Assembly (NCBI RefSeq): GCF_035605935.1
Contig: NZ_DATNGK010000100.1
Span: 1-13,826 of the forward strand
DNA length: 13,826 bases
From: Actinocrinis sp035605935
Lineage (GTDB): Bacteria; Actinomycetota; Actinomycetes; Streptomycetales; Catenulisporaceae
Direction: 5' to 3'
Shown here: piece by piece, positions 6,613-12,993 of the stretch
How positions within the stretch are numbered: position 1 is the first letter of the stretch
How the letters are laid out: every line of letters begins with the position of its first letter
Position numbers and translations under genes: made by a program
The notes under the pieces: generated by a model
Database searches by the model: none
What the model saw: only the letters and a program-made list of their open reading frames with translations
Told to the model about the DNA's origin: nothing

Positions 6613-7190
6613 CGCCCCACTCCCAGGCAATCGCGCAGCCTGGCCAACCCGTCGCGCATCCGCGTCTTGACGGTGCCTAGTGGAACCGCGAGCAGCTTCG
6701 CGACCTGCGGATATGTGTACCCGTTGTAGTACGCCAAGGTGACCGACTCGCGTTGCAACTCGGTGAGCCCGCCGAGGCAGTGGCGCACCCGCTGCTGCTC
6801 AAGCCGGTTTTCCACGGTCTCGACCACGTCGTCGTAGTCGACCACGGCCGAAGCACGCGCCAGCCGCACCTCGCGGTCCTCGGCCGCCTGCTCGGAACGC
6901 ACCCGATCGACCGCGCGCCGGTGCGCCATGGTCATCACCCAGGCCTGCGCGGAGCCGAGCTGCGGGTTGAAGCGGCTGGCGGTGCGCCACACTTCCACCA
7001 GAACCTCCTGCGCCACCTCCTCGGCCTGCGCAGGGTCCCGCAGGATCCGCCTGGCCAGGCCGAAAACCGGCCCGGCGAAGGTCGTGTAGACCTGATCGAA
7101 CGCGTCCCGATCACCGAGCGCGACCCGGCTCAGGCAGTCCTCGGGCGTCGGCCGGCGCGCGGCAGGACCGGCGGTCTCGGGGCTCGGCAC
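6609..7190 (-). CDS. sigK: ECF sigma factor, SigK family
   Basis: Group IV (ECF) sigma factor that directs RNA polymerase to a stress regulon. Of 193 residues, region 2 covers about 29-103 (DAFDQVYTTFAGPVFGLARR ... EVWRTASRF ... AWVMTMAHRRAVDRVRSEQA) and region 4 about 133-190 (LTELQRESVTLAYYNGYTYP, then LGTVKTRMRDGLARLRDCLG). MTMAHRRAVDRVR and the C-terminus are very close to M. tuberculosis SigK. Cysteines 138 and 188 sit in the contexts RHCLGGLT and RDCLGV, 50 apart, like the redox-active C133/C183 pair there. The GTG at 7190 was chosen because GGTGAGG lies 6 bases upstream. GTG codons at 7202 and 7205 would add 4-5 residues (the open frame reaches 7205). rskA follows with an ATGA overlap. 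I saw no clear ECF promoter in the 200 bp upstream. Confidence 0.93.
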   Translation of the reverse strand: MPSPETAGPAARRPTPEDCLSRVALGDRDAFDQVYTTFAGPVFGLARRILRDPAQAEEVAQEVLVEVWRTASRFNPQLGSAQAWVMTMAHRRAVDRVRSEQAAEDREVRLARASAVVDYDDVVETVENRLEQQRVRHCLGGLTELQRESVTLAYYNGYTYPQVAKLLAVPLGTVKTRMRDGLARLRDCLGVGR

Positions 7191-7413
7191 AGTGATCCTC
7201 ACCACCTTACTTCGAAGCCGCCGGCTCGGCGGATTGGCGCGACGCGCAGCTTCTCAGCCGTGTCGCCGGCAAGCCACTTCGGTCCGCGTTGATCCGCAAC
7301 CGGCTTTCCGCCGTGTGTGCAATCCGATGCCGCAACTCGAACGGTACGAGCCAGAGGGTGAGTACATGCACGGACTCGCTCCTGAGCTGAGGCGAACACC
7401 GCGCCGCCACCGG

Positions 7414-8109
7414 TCAACGTCGCCGGCTGGCATGCCGCCGGCCGTTCGTGCCATGCGCGCCGAGTTCAAGCGCACCGGCGTCCAGCGCGTCGGTGAGATC
7501 CTGCGGCATCGGCTCGACGCCGAGCACGCCCAGGGCGAAATCGCGCACCAGGCCGTGCCAGTAGCCGGGACGCTCCAGCATGGCGTGCCGGGCGCCGCTT
7601 ACCTGCCAGAAGCAGATCCGGTCCGCCGCGCCCGCGGCCCGCTGTACATATGCGAGCGAGCCGGCGGGGCTGGTCATCGAATCGCGATCGCCGTGCGCGA
7701 CCAGCACGGTGCGCCCGGCGAGCTGTGCGAACGGCTCCCGCTCAGGCAGCCACGGCGCGAGCGCGGCGACTCCTCGCACCGCCGGGTGCCCCGCGACCCG
7801 CAGCGCGGCGCGCCCACCCATCGAGTGGCCGACGAGCACCACTGGGACCTCGCCGAACCGCCGCCCGATCTCTTCCAGCGCCCAATCGGCGTCCTGGACC
7901 GGATCGGCGCGCGAGTCATTCCAACCCCGGTAGCGATTGCGCAGCAGCGCCACGCAGGTCCCCGCCTTGCCCGCCGCATCCAGAATCGCCGGAGCGAACA
8001 TCCGTATCCGGGCCAGCGGCAGGCTGCCGCGCGACACCGGTTCCCGGCTGGTCGACCGGCCGCCGTGAATGAGCAGCACGACGCCCGTGGTCCGCGGGCC
8101 GCGCGCCAT
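7414..8109 (-). CDS. Alpha/beta hydrolase
   Basis: Probable cytoplasmic serine hydrolase of 231 residues with a complete catalytic set: oxyanion HGG (15-17), nucleophile elbow GHSMGG with S96, acid in HGDRDS (D141 or D143) and histidine in SGARHAM (H175). The short fold with little lid sequence resembles small esterase, dienelactone or acyl-hydrolase-like proteins, and the substrate is unknown. The C-terminal ~30 residues (after GVLGVEPMPQD) are a basic, low-complexity tail. The start is uncertain: the ATG at 8109 begins just before the first strand but has a poor Shine-Dalgarno sequence. The frame stays open to 8571, and a strong AGGAAAAGGAG lies at 8212-8222, 6 bases before an in-frame CTG (8203-8205). 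It lies between sigK and the divergent amine-oxidase gene. Confidence 0.8.
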   Translation of the reverse strand: MARGPRTTGVVLLIHGGRSTSREPVSRGSLPLARIRMFAPAILDAAGKAGTCVALLRNRYRGWNDSRADPVQDADWALEEIGRRFGEVPVVLVGHSMGGRAALRVAGHPAVRGVAALAPWLPEREPFAQLAGRTVLVAHGDRDSMTSPAGSLAYVQRAAGAADRICFWQVSGARHAMLERPGYWHGLVRDFALGVLGVEPMPQDLTDALDAGALELGAHGTNGRRHASRRR

Positions 8110-8510
8110 GATCCGCAACCGTGGCCGCAGCTCAGCCGCGTTGTCGAGTGGGGGGAAACGAGCAGCGCGAGCCTCGGCTTCGCGCCCGCCAAGTTGGTAC
8201 CGCAGCGTCGTCTCCTTTTCCTCTGCCGCCGCTTCCGCTTCAGCGGTCGCGCCGTGTCGCTCGCAAGTCTGCTCCGTCACGTTACGCAGTTCGTAGCAGG
8301 CGGCGGTCCGGTTTGGCGCTGCGGCGGACGGACCGCACCGCGTTACTGCGCTCTGCCCGCGGCGCGCTGGACCAATCGACGACACGCCTATCCGTGCGAT
8401 GCGTATCCGTGCCAGACGGATGCGCGCGATCCCAATCCGGGCGACACCAATCCGGCGCGGCCCGCGCGCCGAACCAGTACCGAAGCTGCTACCCGAAAGG
8501 GGCGTGATCG
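8110..8510. other. Divergent intergenic region with repeats
   Basis: About 400 bp between the hydrolase (minus) and the amine-oxidase-like gene (plus). It must hold the promoters of both, but I see no convincing -35/-10 pair and no CCATCC-type SigK -35. It contains an inverted repeat, GCGGTCCG (8303-8310) and CGGACCGC (8329-8336) with an 18-base loop, and a 15-bp tandem repeat at 8380-8454. Open frames run through it on both strands, but none has a recognisable protein or a good start. Confidence 0.5.
8380..8454. repeat. Five-copy 15-bp degenerate tandem repeat
   Basis: Five consecutive 15-base units: CGACACGCCTATCCG, TGCGATGCGTATCCG, TGCCAGACGGATGCG, CGCGATCCCAATCCG and GGCGACACCAATCCG. All end in ATCCG except the middle one (ATGCG). 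The array lies 57-131 bp upstream of the amine-oxidase ATG, where it could be a regulator array or a decayed minisatellite. Read on the minus strand it gives an ARI-rich pentapeptide pattern, which I take as a by-product. Confidence 0.7.
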
Positions 8511-9851
8511 ATGACTCAGCCGACGGCGGATCGGGCCGAACCGGCCAAGGGAAACGCGGCAGGTCGCGCAAGAGTCGCGGTCATCGGGTCCGGAGTCTCC
8601 GGACTGACCGCCGCCTACCTGCTGCAACGGCGCTACGACGTGGCTCTGTTCGAAGCAGATCCGCGGCTCGGCGGCCACGCGCACACCCACGAGCTGGCCG
8701 GGCACGGCGGCCGCTCGATCGCGGTGGACAGCGGGTTCATCGTGCACAACCTGCGGACCTACCCGCTGCTCACCCGGCTTTTCGACGAACTCGGCGTAGC
8801 AACGCAGGACACTGACATGTCCATGAGCGTGCGCTGCGATGGCTGCGGCCTCGAATACGCCGGAGCGCGCGGACTGCTCGGTCTGTTCGCCAGGCCGGAC
8901 ACGGCGCTGCGACCCCGGTATCTGCGCATGCTCGGCGAAATCAAACGGTTTCATCGGCAAGCCCGACGGCTGTTGCGCGAACCGCCCGAGCAGGACGACC
9001 CAGGCCTCACCCTTGGCGGTTTCCTGAGCCGCGGCGGGTATTCGCGGTTCTTTGCCGACCACTTCATGGTGCCGCTGGTCTCGGCGGTGTGGTCCACCGG
9101 ATCAGTGCTCGTAGAGCGGTACCCGGCGCGGTACTTGTTCCGCTTCCTCGACCACCACGGCATGCTCGCGGTGACTGGATCGCCGCGGTGGCGCACAGTG
9201 GTCGGTGGATCGCGCACGTATGTCGAGCGAGCCGTCAAAGGTCTGACCGCAGTGCACATCTCCACTCCCGTGCGCGCGGTCGACCGCGGCGCTGACGGCG
9301 TGCGGATCGTGGACGATGCCGGCGAGGAGCACACAGCCGACCGCGTGGTGATCGCCACGCACGCCGACCAGGCGCTGCGGTTGCTGGCCGACCCGACCGA
9401 GGCCGAGCGGACGGTGCTCGGCGCGATTCCGTATTCGTGCAATGAGACGTTGCTGCACACCGACGCCGAGCTCATGCCGCGCGCCAGCGCCGCACGCAGT
9501 TCGTGGAACTACCTGCTCTCCGGCTGCGCGAAACGTCCGGCGACCGACGGCCACACCGGGCAGGCCGCAGTCGTCAGCTACGACATGAATCGGCTGCACC
9601 GCTTGGACGAGCCGGCGAACTACCTGGTCACGATGAACGCCACGGAACGTATCCGGCCAGAGCGGGTACTGGCCAGGATGATGTACGAGCACCCCGTCTA
9701 CACGCCGGAATCCGTCGCGGCGCAATCCCGCCTGCCGCTGCTGAACACGGCGAAGACCGCTTTCGCAGGGGCCTACCACGGTTGGGGATTCCACGAGGAT
9801 GGCTGCGCTTCCGGCGTGGCAGCCGCCGCCGCATTCGGAGTGACGTGGTGA
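8511..9851 (+). CDS. FAD-dependent amine-oxidase-like oxidoreductase (COG2907 type)
   Basis: Flavoprotein of 446 residues from the NAD(P)-binding Rossmann / amine-oxidase group. The FAD motif GSGVSGL (26-32) is followed by the strand-2 acid and GG turn, LFEADPRLGGHAHTH (about 46-60). A C-terminal FAD contact GAYHGWGFHEDGCASG (about 419-434) is typical of this subfamily. The ATG has a clear AAAGGGG (8496-8502) 8 bases upstream. The stop overlaps the start of the DUF1365 gene (GTGA). Such proteins recur with DUF1365 proteins and cyclopropane-fatty-acid-synthase-like methyltransferases next to ECF sigma/anti-sigma pairs, including Rv0449c at the M. tuberculosis sigK locus. A role in lipid modification is inferred from that context; the reaction is not known to me. 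Confidence 0.9.
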   Translation: MTQPTADRAEPAKGNAAGRARVAVIGSGVSGLTAAYLLQRRYDVALFEADPRLGGHAHTHELAGHGGRSIAVDSGFIVHNLRTYPLLTRLFDELGVATQDTDMSMSVRCDGCGLEYAGARGLLGLFARPDTALRPRYLRMLGEIKRFHRQARRLLREPPEQDDPGLTLGGFLSRGGYSRFFADHFMVPLVSAVWSTGSVLVERYPARYLFRFLDHHGMLAVTGSPRWRTVVGGSRTYVERAVKGLTAVHISTPVRAVDRGADGVRIVDDAGEEHTADRVVIATHADQALRLLADPTEAERTVLGAIPYSCNETLLHTDAELMPRASAARSSWNYLLSGCAKRPATDGHTGQAAVVSYDMNRLHRLDEPANYLVTMNATERIRPERVLARMMYEHPVYTPESVAAQSRLPLLNTAKTAFAGAYHGWGFHEDGCASGVAAAAAFGVTW

Positions 9852-10624
9852 ACGTGCGCGCGAACGCATCTGGCGACAGGGCGCTGATCCCGGCTACCGA
9901 GAACGGCGCTGCGCTCTACACGTGCCGGCTGCGACACGTGCGGACAGAACCGATCCGCAACGATTTCACGTACAGGACATACCTTTGGCTGATCGACCTC
10001 GACCAGCCACCGCGCATGCCCGGCCCGCTGCGGTTCCTCGCCGGGTTCCGCGCATCGGACCACCTTGGTGATCCGGCGCTCTCACTGCGGCGAAACGTGG
10101 ACCAGTACCTGGCGCAGCACGAGATCGACCTCACCGACGGCAGGGTGCTGATGCTCGCCGGAGCGCGCGTCTTCGGACACGTATTCAATCCGCTCAGCGT
10201 GTACTGGTGCTACGACCGCGATGGCGAACTGCGGTGCGTCATCGCGGAGGTTCACAACACTTACGGTGGACTGCACTGCTATCTGCTCACGCCGGACGAA
10301 CTGGGCCGGGCGAGCACTGATAAGCAGTTCTACGTCTCGCCGTTCATCCCGATCGAGGGAACCTACCGGATGCTGCTGCCCGAACCGGGCGACCGGCTCG
10401 CGCTCTCCATCCGGCTCGATCAGCCAGGGCGTGCGCCCTTCGTCGCGAGCCTGCGCGGCGCGCGACGACCCGCGACGCCCAGGAACGTGCTGCGCACCGC
10501 GCTGCGGCTACCGCTGGCACCGCAGCTTGTCAGTGCCCGGATCCGCGTGCAAGGCATCAAGCTTTTCCTACGCGGTCTGAAGGTGATTCCCCGCCCGACC
10601 GAGACGGTAAGCGGTAGGCGGTAA
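9848..10624 (+). CDS. DUF1365 family protein
   Basis: Protein of 258 residues from the DUF1365 family, found with FAD amine oxidases and fatty-acid cyclopropanation/methylation genes. Recognised by YTCRLRHVRTEPIRNDFTYR near the N-terminus, GARVFGHVFNPLSVYWCYD (about 105-123), AEVHNTYGG (133-141) and the KQFYVSPF block (159-166). There is no signal peptide. The GTG at 9848 was chosen because it overlaps the upstream stop as GTGA and has GGAG (9837-9840) 7 bases before it; the frame is open further upstream, inside the previous gene. It is the M. tuberculosis Rv0448c counterpart by family and position. The usual third partner, a SAM-dependent cyclopropane synthase, does not follow; instead a convergent gene ends 11 bp downstream. 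Biochemical function is unknown. Confidence 0.9.
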   Translation: MNVRANASGDRALIPATENGAALYTCRLRHVRTEPIRNDFTYRTYLWLIDLDQPPRMPGPLRFLAGFRASDHLGDPALSLRRNVDQYLAQHEIDLTDGRVLMLAGARVFGHVFNPLSVYWCYDRDGELRCVIAEVHNTYGGLHCYLLTPDELGRASTDKQFYVSPFIPIEGTYRMLLPEPGDRLALSIRLDQPGRAPFVASLRGARRPATPRNVLRTALRLPLAPQLVSARIRVQGIKLFLRGLKVIPRPTETVSGRR

Positions 10625-10635
10625 GCGTTTGTGAC

Positions 10636-11352
10636 TTAGCGCGCCAACAGTGCCCGCCCGGCATGACCGCGCGAGCCGGCACCGGCCCCAGCCGTCGCGG
10701 GCGCCTCGTGCCCGGCATCGCGTGCCGACCGCACGAGCAACTGCCGCGCCTCGTGGTCGCTGAGGTCGGGGTACTCGTCGTACCACTCGTGCACCGGTCG
10801 CGGCCACGGCATCTCGCGCACGCACACCAGCGCGTCGACCTGTCCGGCGAGCTGTTGCAGGGCGCTGCGGACTCCCACCGGCACGGCGAGCATCAACGCT
10901 TCAGCACCGCGGCGGCGCAGGATCGTCGCCGCCACCGAAGCACCCGCGCCAGTCGCGACGCCCGCGTCCACGAGCACTGCTGTTCGCCCTTCAAGCGGCT
11001 GCTGCGGTAGCTGCTCACGCAGCGCGCGACGCAAGTCCTCGGTGCGCGCACCGGCGTGCTCGGCCGTCTTGTGCAGCAGTTCCGGATCGACGCCGAGCCG
11101 CACGGCCAGCGGAAGATTGAGAACCGACACGCCCTCCTCGCCGACCGCGCCGAGCACTCCCGGCGGACAGCCGGGTACGGCCAACTCGTGCACCAGGACC
11201 GCATCCAACGGCGCCCCGAGCACGGCGGCCAGGTCCACGGCTAATGGCACCCCACGTGGCGCCAGGGCGACCACTACAGGCCGCTCCGGCCGGCGTTTGC
11301 GCACCTGCTCGGCCAATCGGCGAGCGGCATCCGCGCGGTTGTGGAAGGTCAT
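10636..11352 (-). CDS. Diverged COG1926-type phosphoribosyltransferase homologue
   Basis: Protein of 238 residues related to the phosphoribosyltransferase at 3519-4184: shared stretches include GAPLD, LGAVGEEGVSVLN, VLVDAGVATGAG and the HEWYDEYPDLSDHEA end. Key positions are altered. The PRPP loop reads VDAGVATGAG (128-137), with the second acidic residue replaced by A130 and the final T by G; LPRGGVP has become LAPRGVP (30-36); RKLG has become HELA (55-58). PRPP binding or catalysis is therefore doubtful, and a binding or regulatory role is possible. The frame is clean, so this does not look like decay. I chose the ATG at 11352 because the family's usual N-terminus (FxxRxxAxRRLA) starts there and GGTGGG lies about 6 bases upstream; an ATG at 11394 would add 14 residues. 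The Ala/Gly-rich tail after 215 is unusual. Confidence 0.82.
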   Translation of the reverse strand: MTFHNRADAARRLAEQVRKRRPERPVVVALAPRGVPLAVDLAAVLGAPLDAVLVHELAVPGCPPGVLGAVGEEGVSVLNLPLAVRLGVDPELLHKTAEHAGARTEDLRRALREQLPQQPLEGRTAVLVDAGVATGAGASVAATILRRRGAEALMLAVPVGVRSALQQLAGQVDALVCVREMPWPRPVHEWYDEYPDLSDHEARQLLVRSARDAGHEAPATAGAGAGSRGHAGRALLAR

Positions 11353-11542
11353 CGTCAGCCCACCGCCCTCCCGGTCGCACTCCGGAGACTTCATCCTCGC
11401 AGCCGTCTCCGATTTCAGGAAGGGCCTGGCGATCTAACGTCAGGTAGCACGGCCGTTCGATCTCCGTTAACTTCCGGAGCCGGCCGCTGCGCGGCGACTT
11501 CGCGGCTGCTGCGCGGTCACGGCGTGGCTGCCGCGGATTCGG

Positions 11543-12589
11543 TCATCCGGCCGGTCCCGTGCCCAGCGTGACCGACGCGGTCCGCGTCTGGCCGAACTGG
11601 TCAGTCCAGCCGACCATCACCGACTGGCCGGGGTGATCGCGGTCGATGAGCGTGACCAGCGTGTTCGGCGAGTCGACCGCCATGCCGCCGAGCGAGGTGA
11701 TCAGATCGCCCGCCGTCAGGCCCGCGGCCTGCGCAGGCTCTCCCGGCAGCACGTCCACCACCGCGGCGCCGTCGGCCGATGACGCCGCTCCGACCGCGAC
11801 GCCGAGCTGCGCGGTGGGACCGATGTGCACCGTGGCCGAGGAGGTCCCGGCCGCGATCCGCTTGCCGATCGGCAGCGCGGCAGTGATCGGGATCGCGAAC
11901 CCGGCGGTGCTGCTCCTACCGCGGAACTGGTAGGTGCTGCCGGCCGCCGTGGTGATACCGATGACTTTGCCCGAGGCCGCCACCAGCGGGCCGCCGGAGT
12001 CGCCGGGCTGGACGTTCGCCTTGACCTGGATCAGGCCGGTCAGCTGCTCCGAGCTGCTGGATGACTGGTCGGAAGCGGTGATCGACTGGTTAAGCGCGGT
12101 GATGGTGCCTGCCGCGATGGTCAGCGAACCAGTACCGCCTGCATTACCGACCGCCGCAACCGGTTGGCCGACCGATGGCTGCGTAGACGTATCAAGAGGC
12201 GCGGTAGCCAGGCCCTGCGCGGCCTGTAGCTGCAGAAGCGCGACGTCGTGCGAGCGGTCGTAGCCCGCGACGGTGGCGGTATACGTGCGTCCGTTGCCGA
12301 CGTCGGTGACCTGGACTGCTGTGGCGCCCTCGATGACGTGATTGTTCGTCAGCACCTCACCATTGGATGTGAGCACAACGCCGGTGCCGGCCGCCTGCTC
12401 CTGCTGCTCGCCGAGGGTGCTGTTGACGAGCACCAGGTCGGGGAAGATCGAGCTGAACTGTGTCGGCCCGGAGTTGTTCGAGCCGCCGCCCTGGTTCGGG
12501 CCGGGCCCCACCGGGGAGCCGCGGTCAACGAAGTACGCCGCGATCGCCGCGCAGATCACGATCAGCACGAACGCCGAGCGTGCTCTCAT
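11543..12589 (-). CDS. Membrane-anchored HtrA-like serine protease (trypsin + PDZ)
   Basis: S1C-type protease of 348 residues, expected to sit in the cell membrane with its protease domain outside and to act in envelope protein quality control. One N-terminal membrane segment (about 6-21, AFVLIVICAAIAAYFV) is followed by a Gly/Pro/Asn/Ser-rich linker to about 47. The catalytic domain (about 50-245) has H84 in TNNHVIEG, D115 in DRSHDVALLQL and S198 in QPGDSGGPL, so the triad is intact. A single PDZ domain (about 258-345: QLGVAVGAASSADGAAVVDV, then AGLTAGDLITSLGG) closes it, the layout of mycobacterial PepD/HtrA-like proteins. The ATG at 12589 has GTGAGG 7 bases upstream. A serine-rich loop, SDQSSSSSEQ (173-182), precedes the active site. 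Its leader carries a 19-bp tandem repeat. Confidence 0.92.
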   Translation of the reverse strand: MRARSAFVLIVICAAIAAYFVDRGSPVGPGPNQGGGSNNSGPTQFSSIFPDLVLVNSTLGEQQEQAAGTGVVLTSNGEVLTNNHVIEGATAVQVTDVGNGRTYTATVAGYDRSHDVALLQLQAAQGLATAPLDTSTQPSVGQPVAAVGNAGGTGSLTIAAGTITALNQSITASDQSSSSSEQLTGLIQVKANVQPGDSGGPLVAASGKVIGITTAAGSTYQFRGRSSTAGFAIPITAALPIGKRIAAGTSSATVHIGPTAQLGVAVGAASSADGAAVVDVLPGEPAQAAGLTAGDLITSLGGMAVDSPNTLVTLIDRDHPGQSVMVGWTDQFGQTRTASVTLGTGPAG

Positions 12590-12600
12590 CCGTCGGCCTC

Positions 12601-12638
12601 ACTTCCGGTGCAGGGTAGGACTTCCGGTGCTCGGCAGG
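12601..12638. repeat. 19-bp tandem repeat in the protease leader
   Basis: ACTTCCGGTGCAGGGTAGG (12601-12619) is followed at once by ACTTCCGGTGCTCGGCAGG (12620-12638), with 16 of 19 bases identical. On the minus strand this doubles the CACCGGAAGT element directly upstream of the protease Shine-Dalgarno GTGAGG. It could be a duplicated regulatory element or simple slippage. Confidence 0.75.
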
Positions 12639-12693
12639 ACGGCTGCGGCCGGGGAATCGGTGGTCCGGTCGCACTCGGTGCGAGCGTCGCCGG

Positions 12694-12962
12694 TCAGATC
12701 GCAGTGTTGGACGCCAACGAGTGCCCGCGATCGCCGGCCCGGAAACCAGCTGGGGCGAGCCGCAGGTGCGCCACGGCGTTCACGATGTCCAGCACCTTCA
12801 GCATCGCCGGCAACCGGGCGCGCAGCACAGCACCAGGTCAATCGCATCGCGAAACCGGTGCAAATCAGGGCTACCCAACCATTCCCGCGCCCTGTACTCT
12901 CCTGTCGCAACGGCGCGCAACAGCGCCGTAACGCGGTCGTCAGAGGGTGAACGGCCGCGCAT
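12694..12962 (-). pseudogene. Possible small gene broken by a 5-bp tandem duplication
   Basis: On the minus strand an open frame from the ATG at 12962 (MRGRSPSDDRVTALLRAVAT, then GEYRAREWLGSPDLHRFRDA, IDLVL) shifts out at GTGCT-GTGCT (plus strand AGCAC-AGCAC, 12824-12833). Removing one pentamer joins it without a stop to RARLPAMLKVLDIVNAVAHL, then RLAPAGFRAGDRGHSLASNT and AI, ending at TGA (12694-12696): 87 residues. Codons after the joint are very G/C-rich at third positions, as in real genes here. Against it: the upstream half is weakly biased, no clear ribosome site precedes 12962, and I recognise no family. It overlaps the probable GH28 promoter region. It may be a real decayed gene or coincidence. 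Confidence 0.3.
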
Positions 12963-12993
12963 GACGATCCGTCCGATCCTAAGGACCTGTTTC

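Larger units (their letters stand above)
12590..12993. other. Divergent intergenic region, protease / GH28
   Basis: About 400 bp between the minus-strand protease and the plus-strand GH28 gene. It holds the 19-bp tandem repeat by the protease start and, over most of its length, the possible frameshifted small gene (12694-12962, minus). I could not assign firm promoters. No terminator-like hairpin with a T-tract was seen. Confidence 0.5.

Noticed and set aside
8303..8336. Inverted repeat GCGGTCCG/CGGACCGC as a terminator
   Set aside because: The loop is 18 bases, no T-tract follows, and it lies between divergent starts where no transcript should end.
8380..8454. CRISPR-like array
   Set aside because: Units are 15 bp, head to tail, without spacers, and no cas genes are present.
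7192..8514. 440-codon open frame on the plus strand opposite the hydrolase
   Set aside because: Low-complexity Arg/Pro/Ala translation with no recognisable fold, while the minus strand encodes a complete catalytic triad.
8110..8571. N-terminal extension of the hydrolase frame to 8571
   Set aside because: It reads through the 15-bp repeat array (ARI repeats) and into the divergent gene's 5' end, with no signal peptide or domain; taken as fortuitous openness.
10604..10626. CGGTAAGCG direct repeats at the DUF1365 3' end
   Set aside because: Two short copies within and just after the last codons; too short to separate from chance in this composition.
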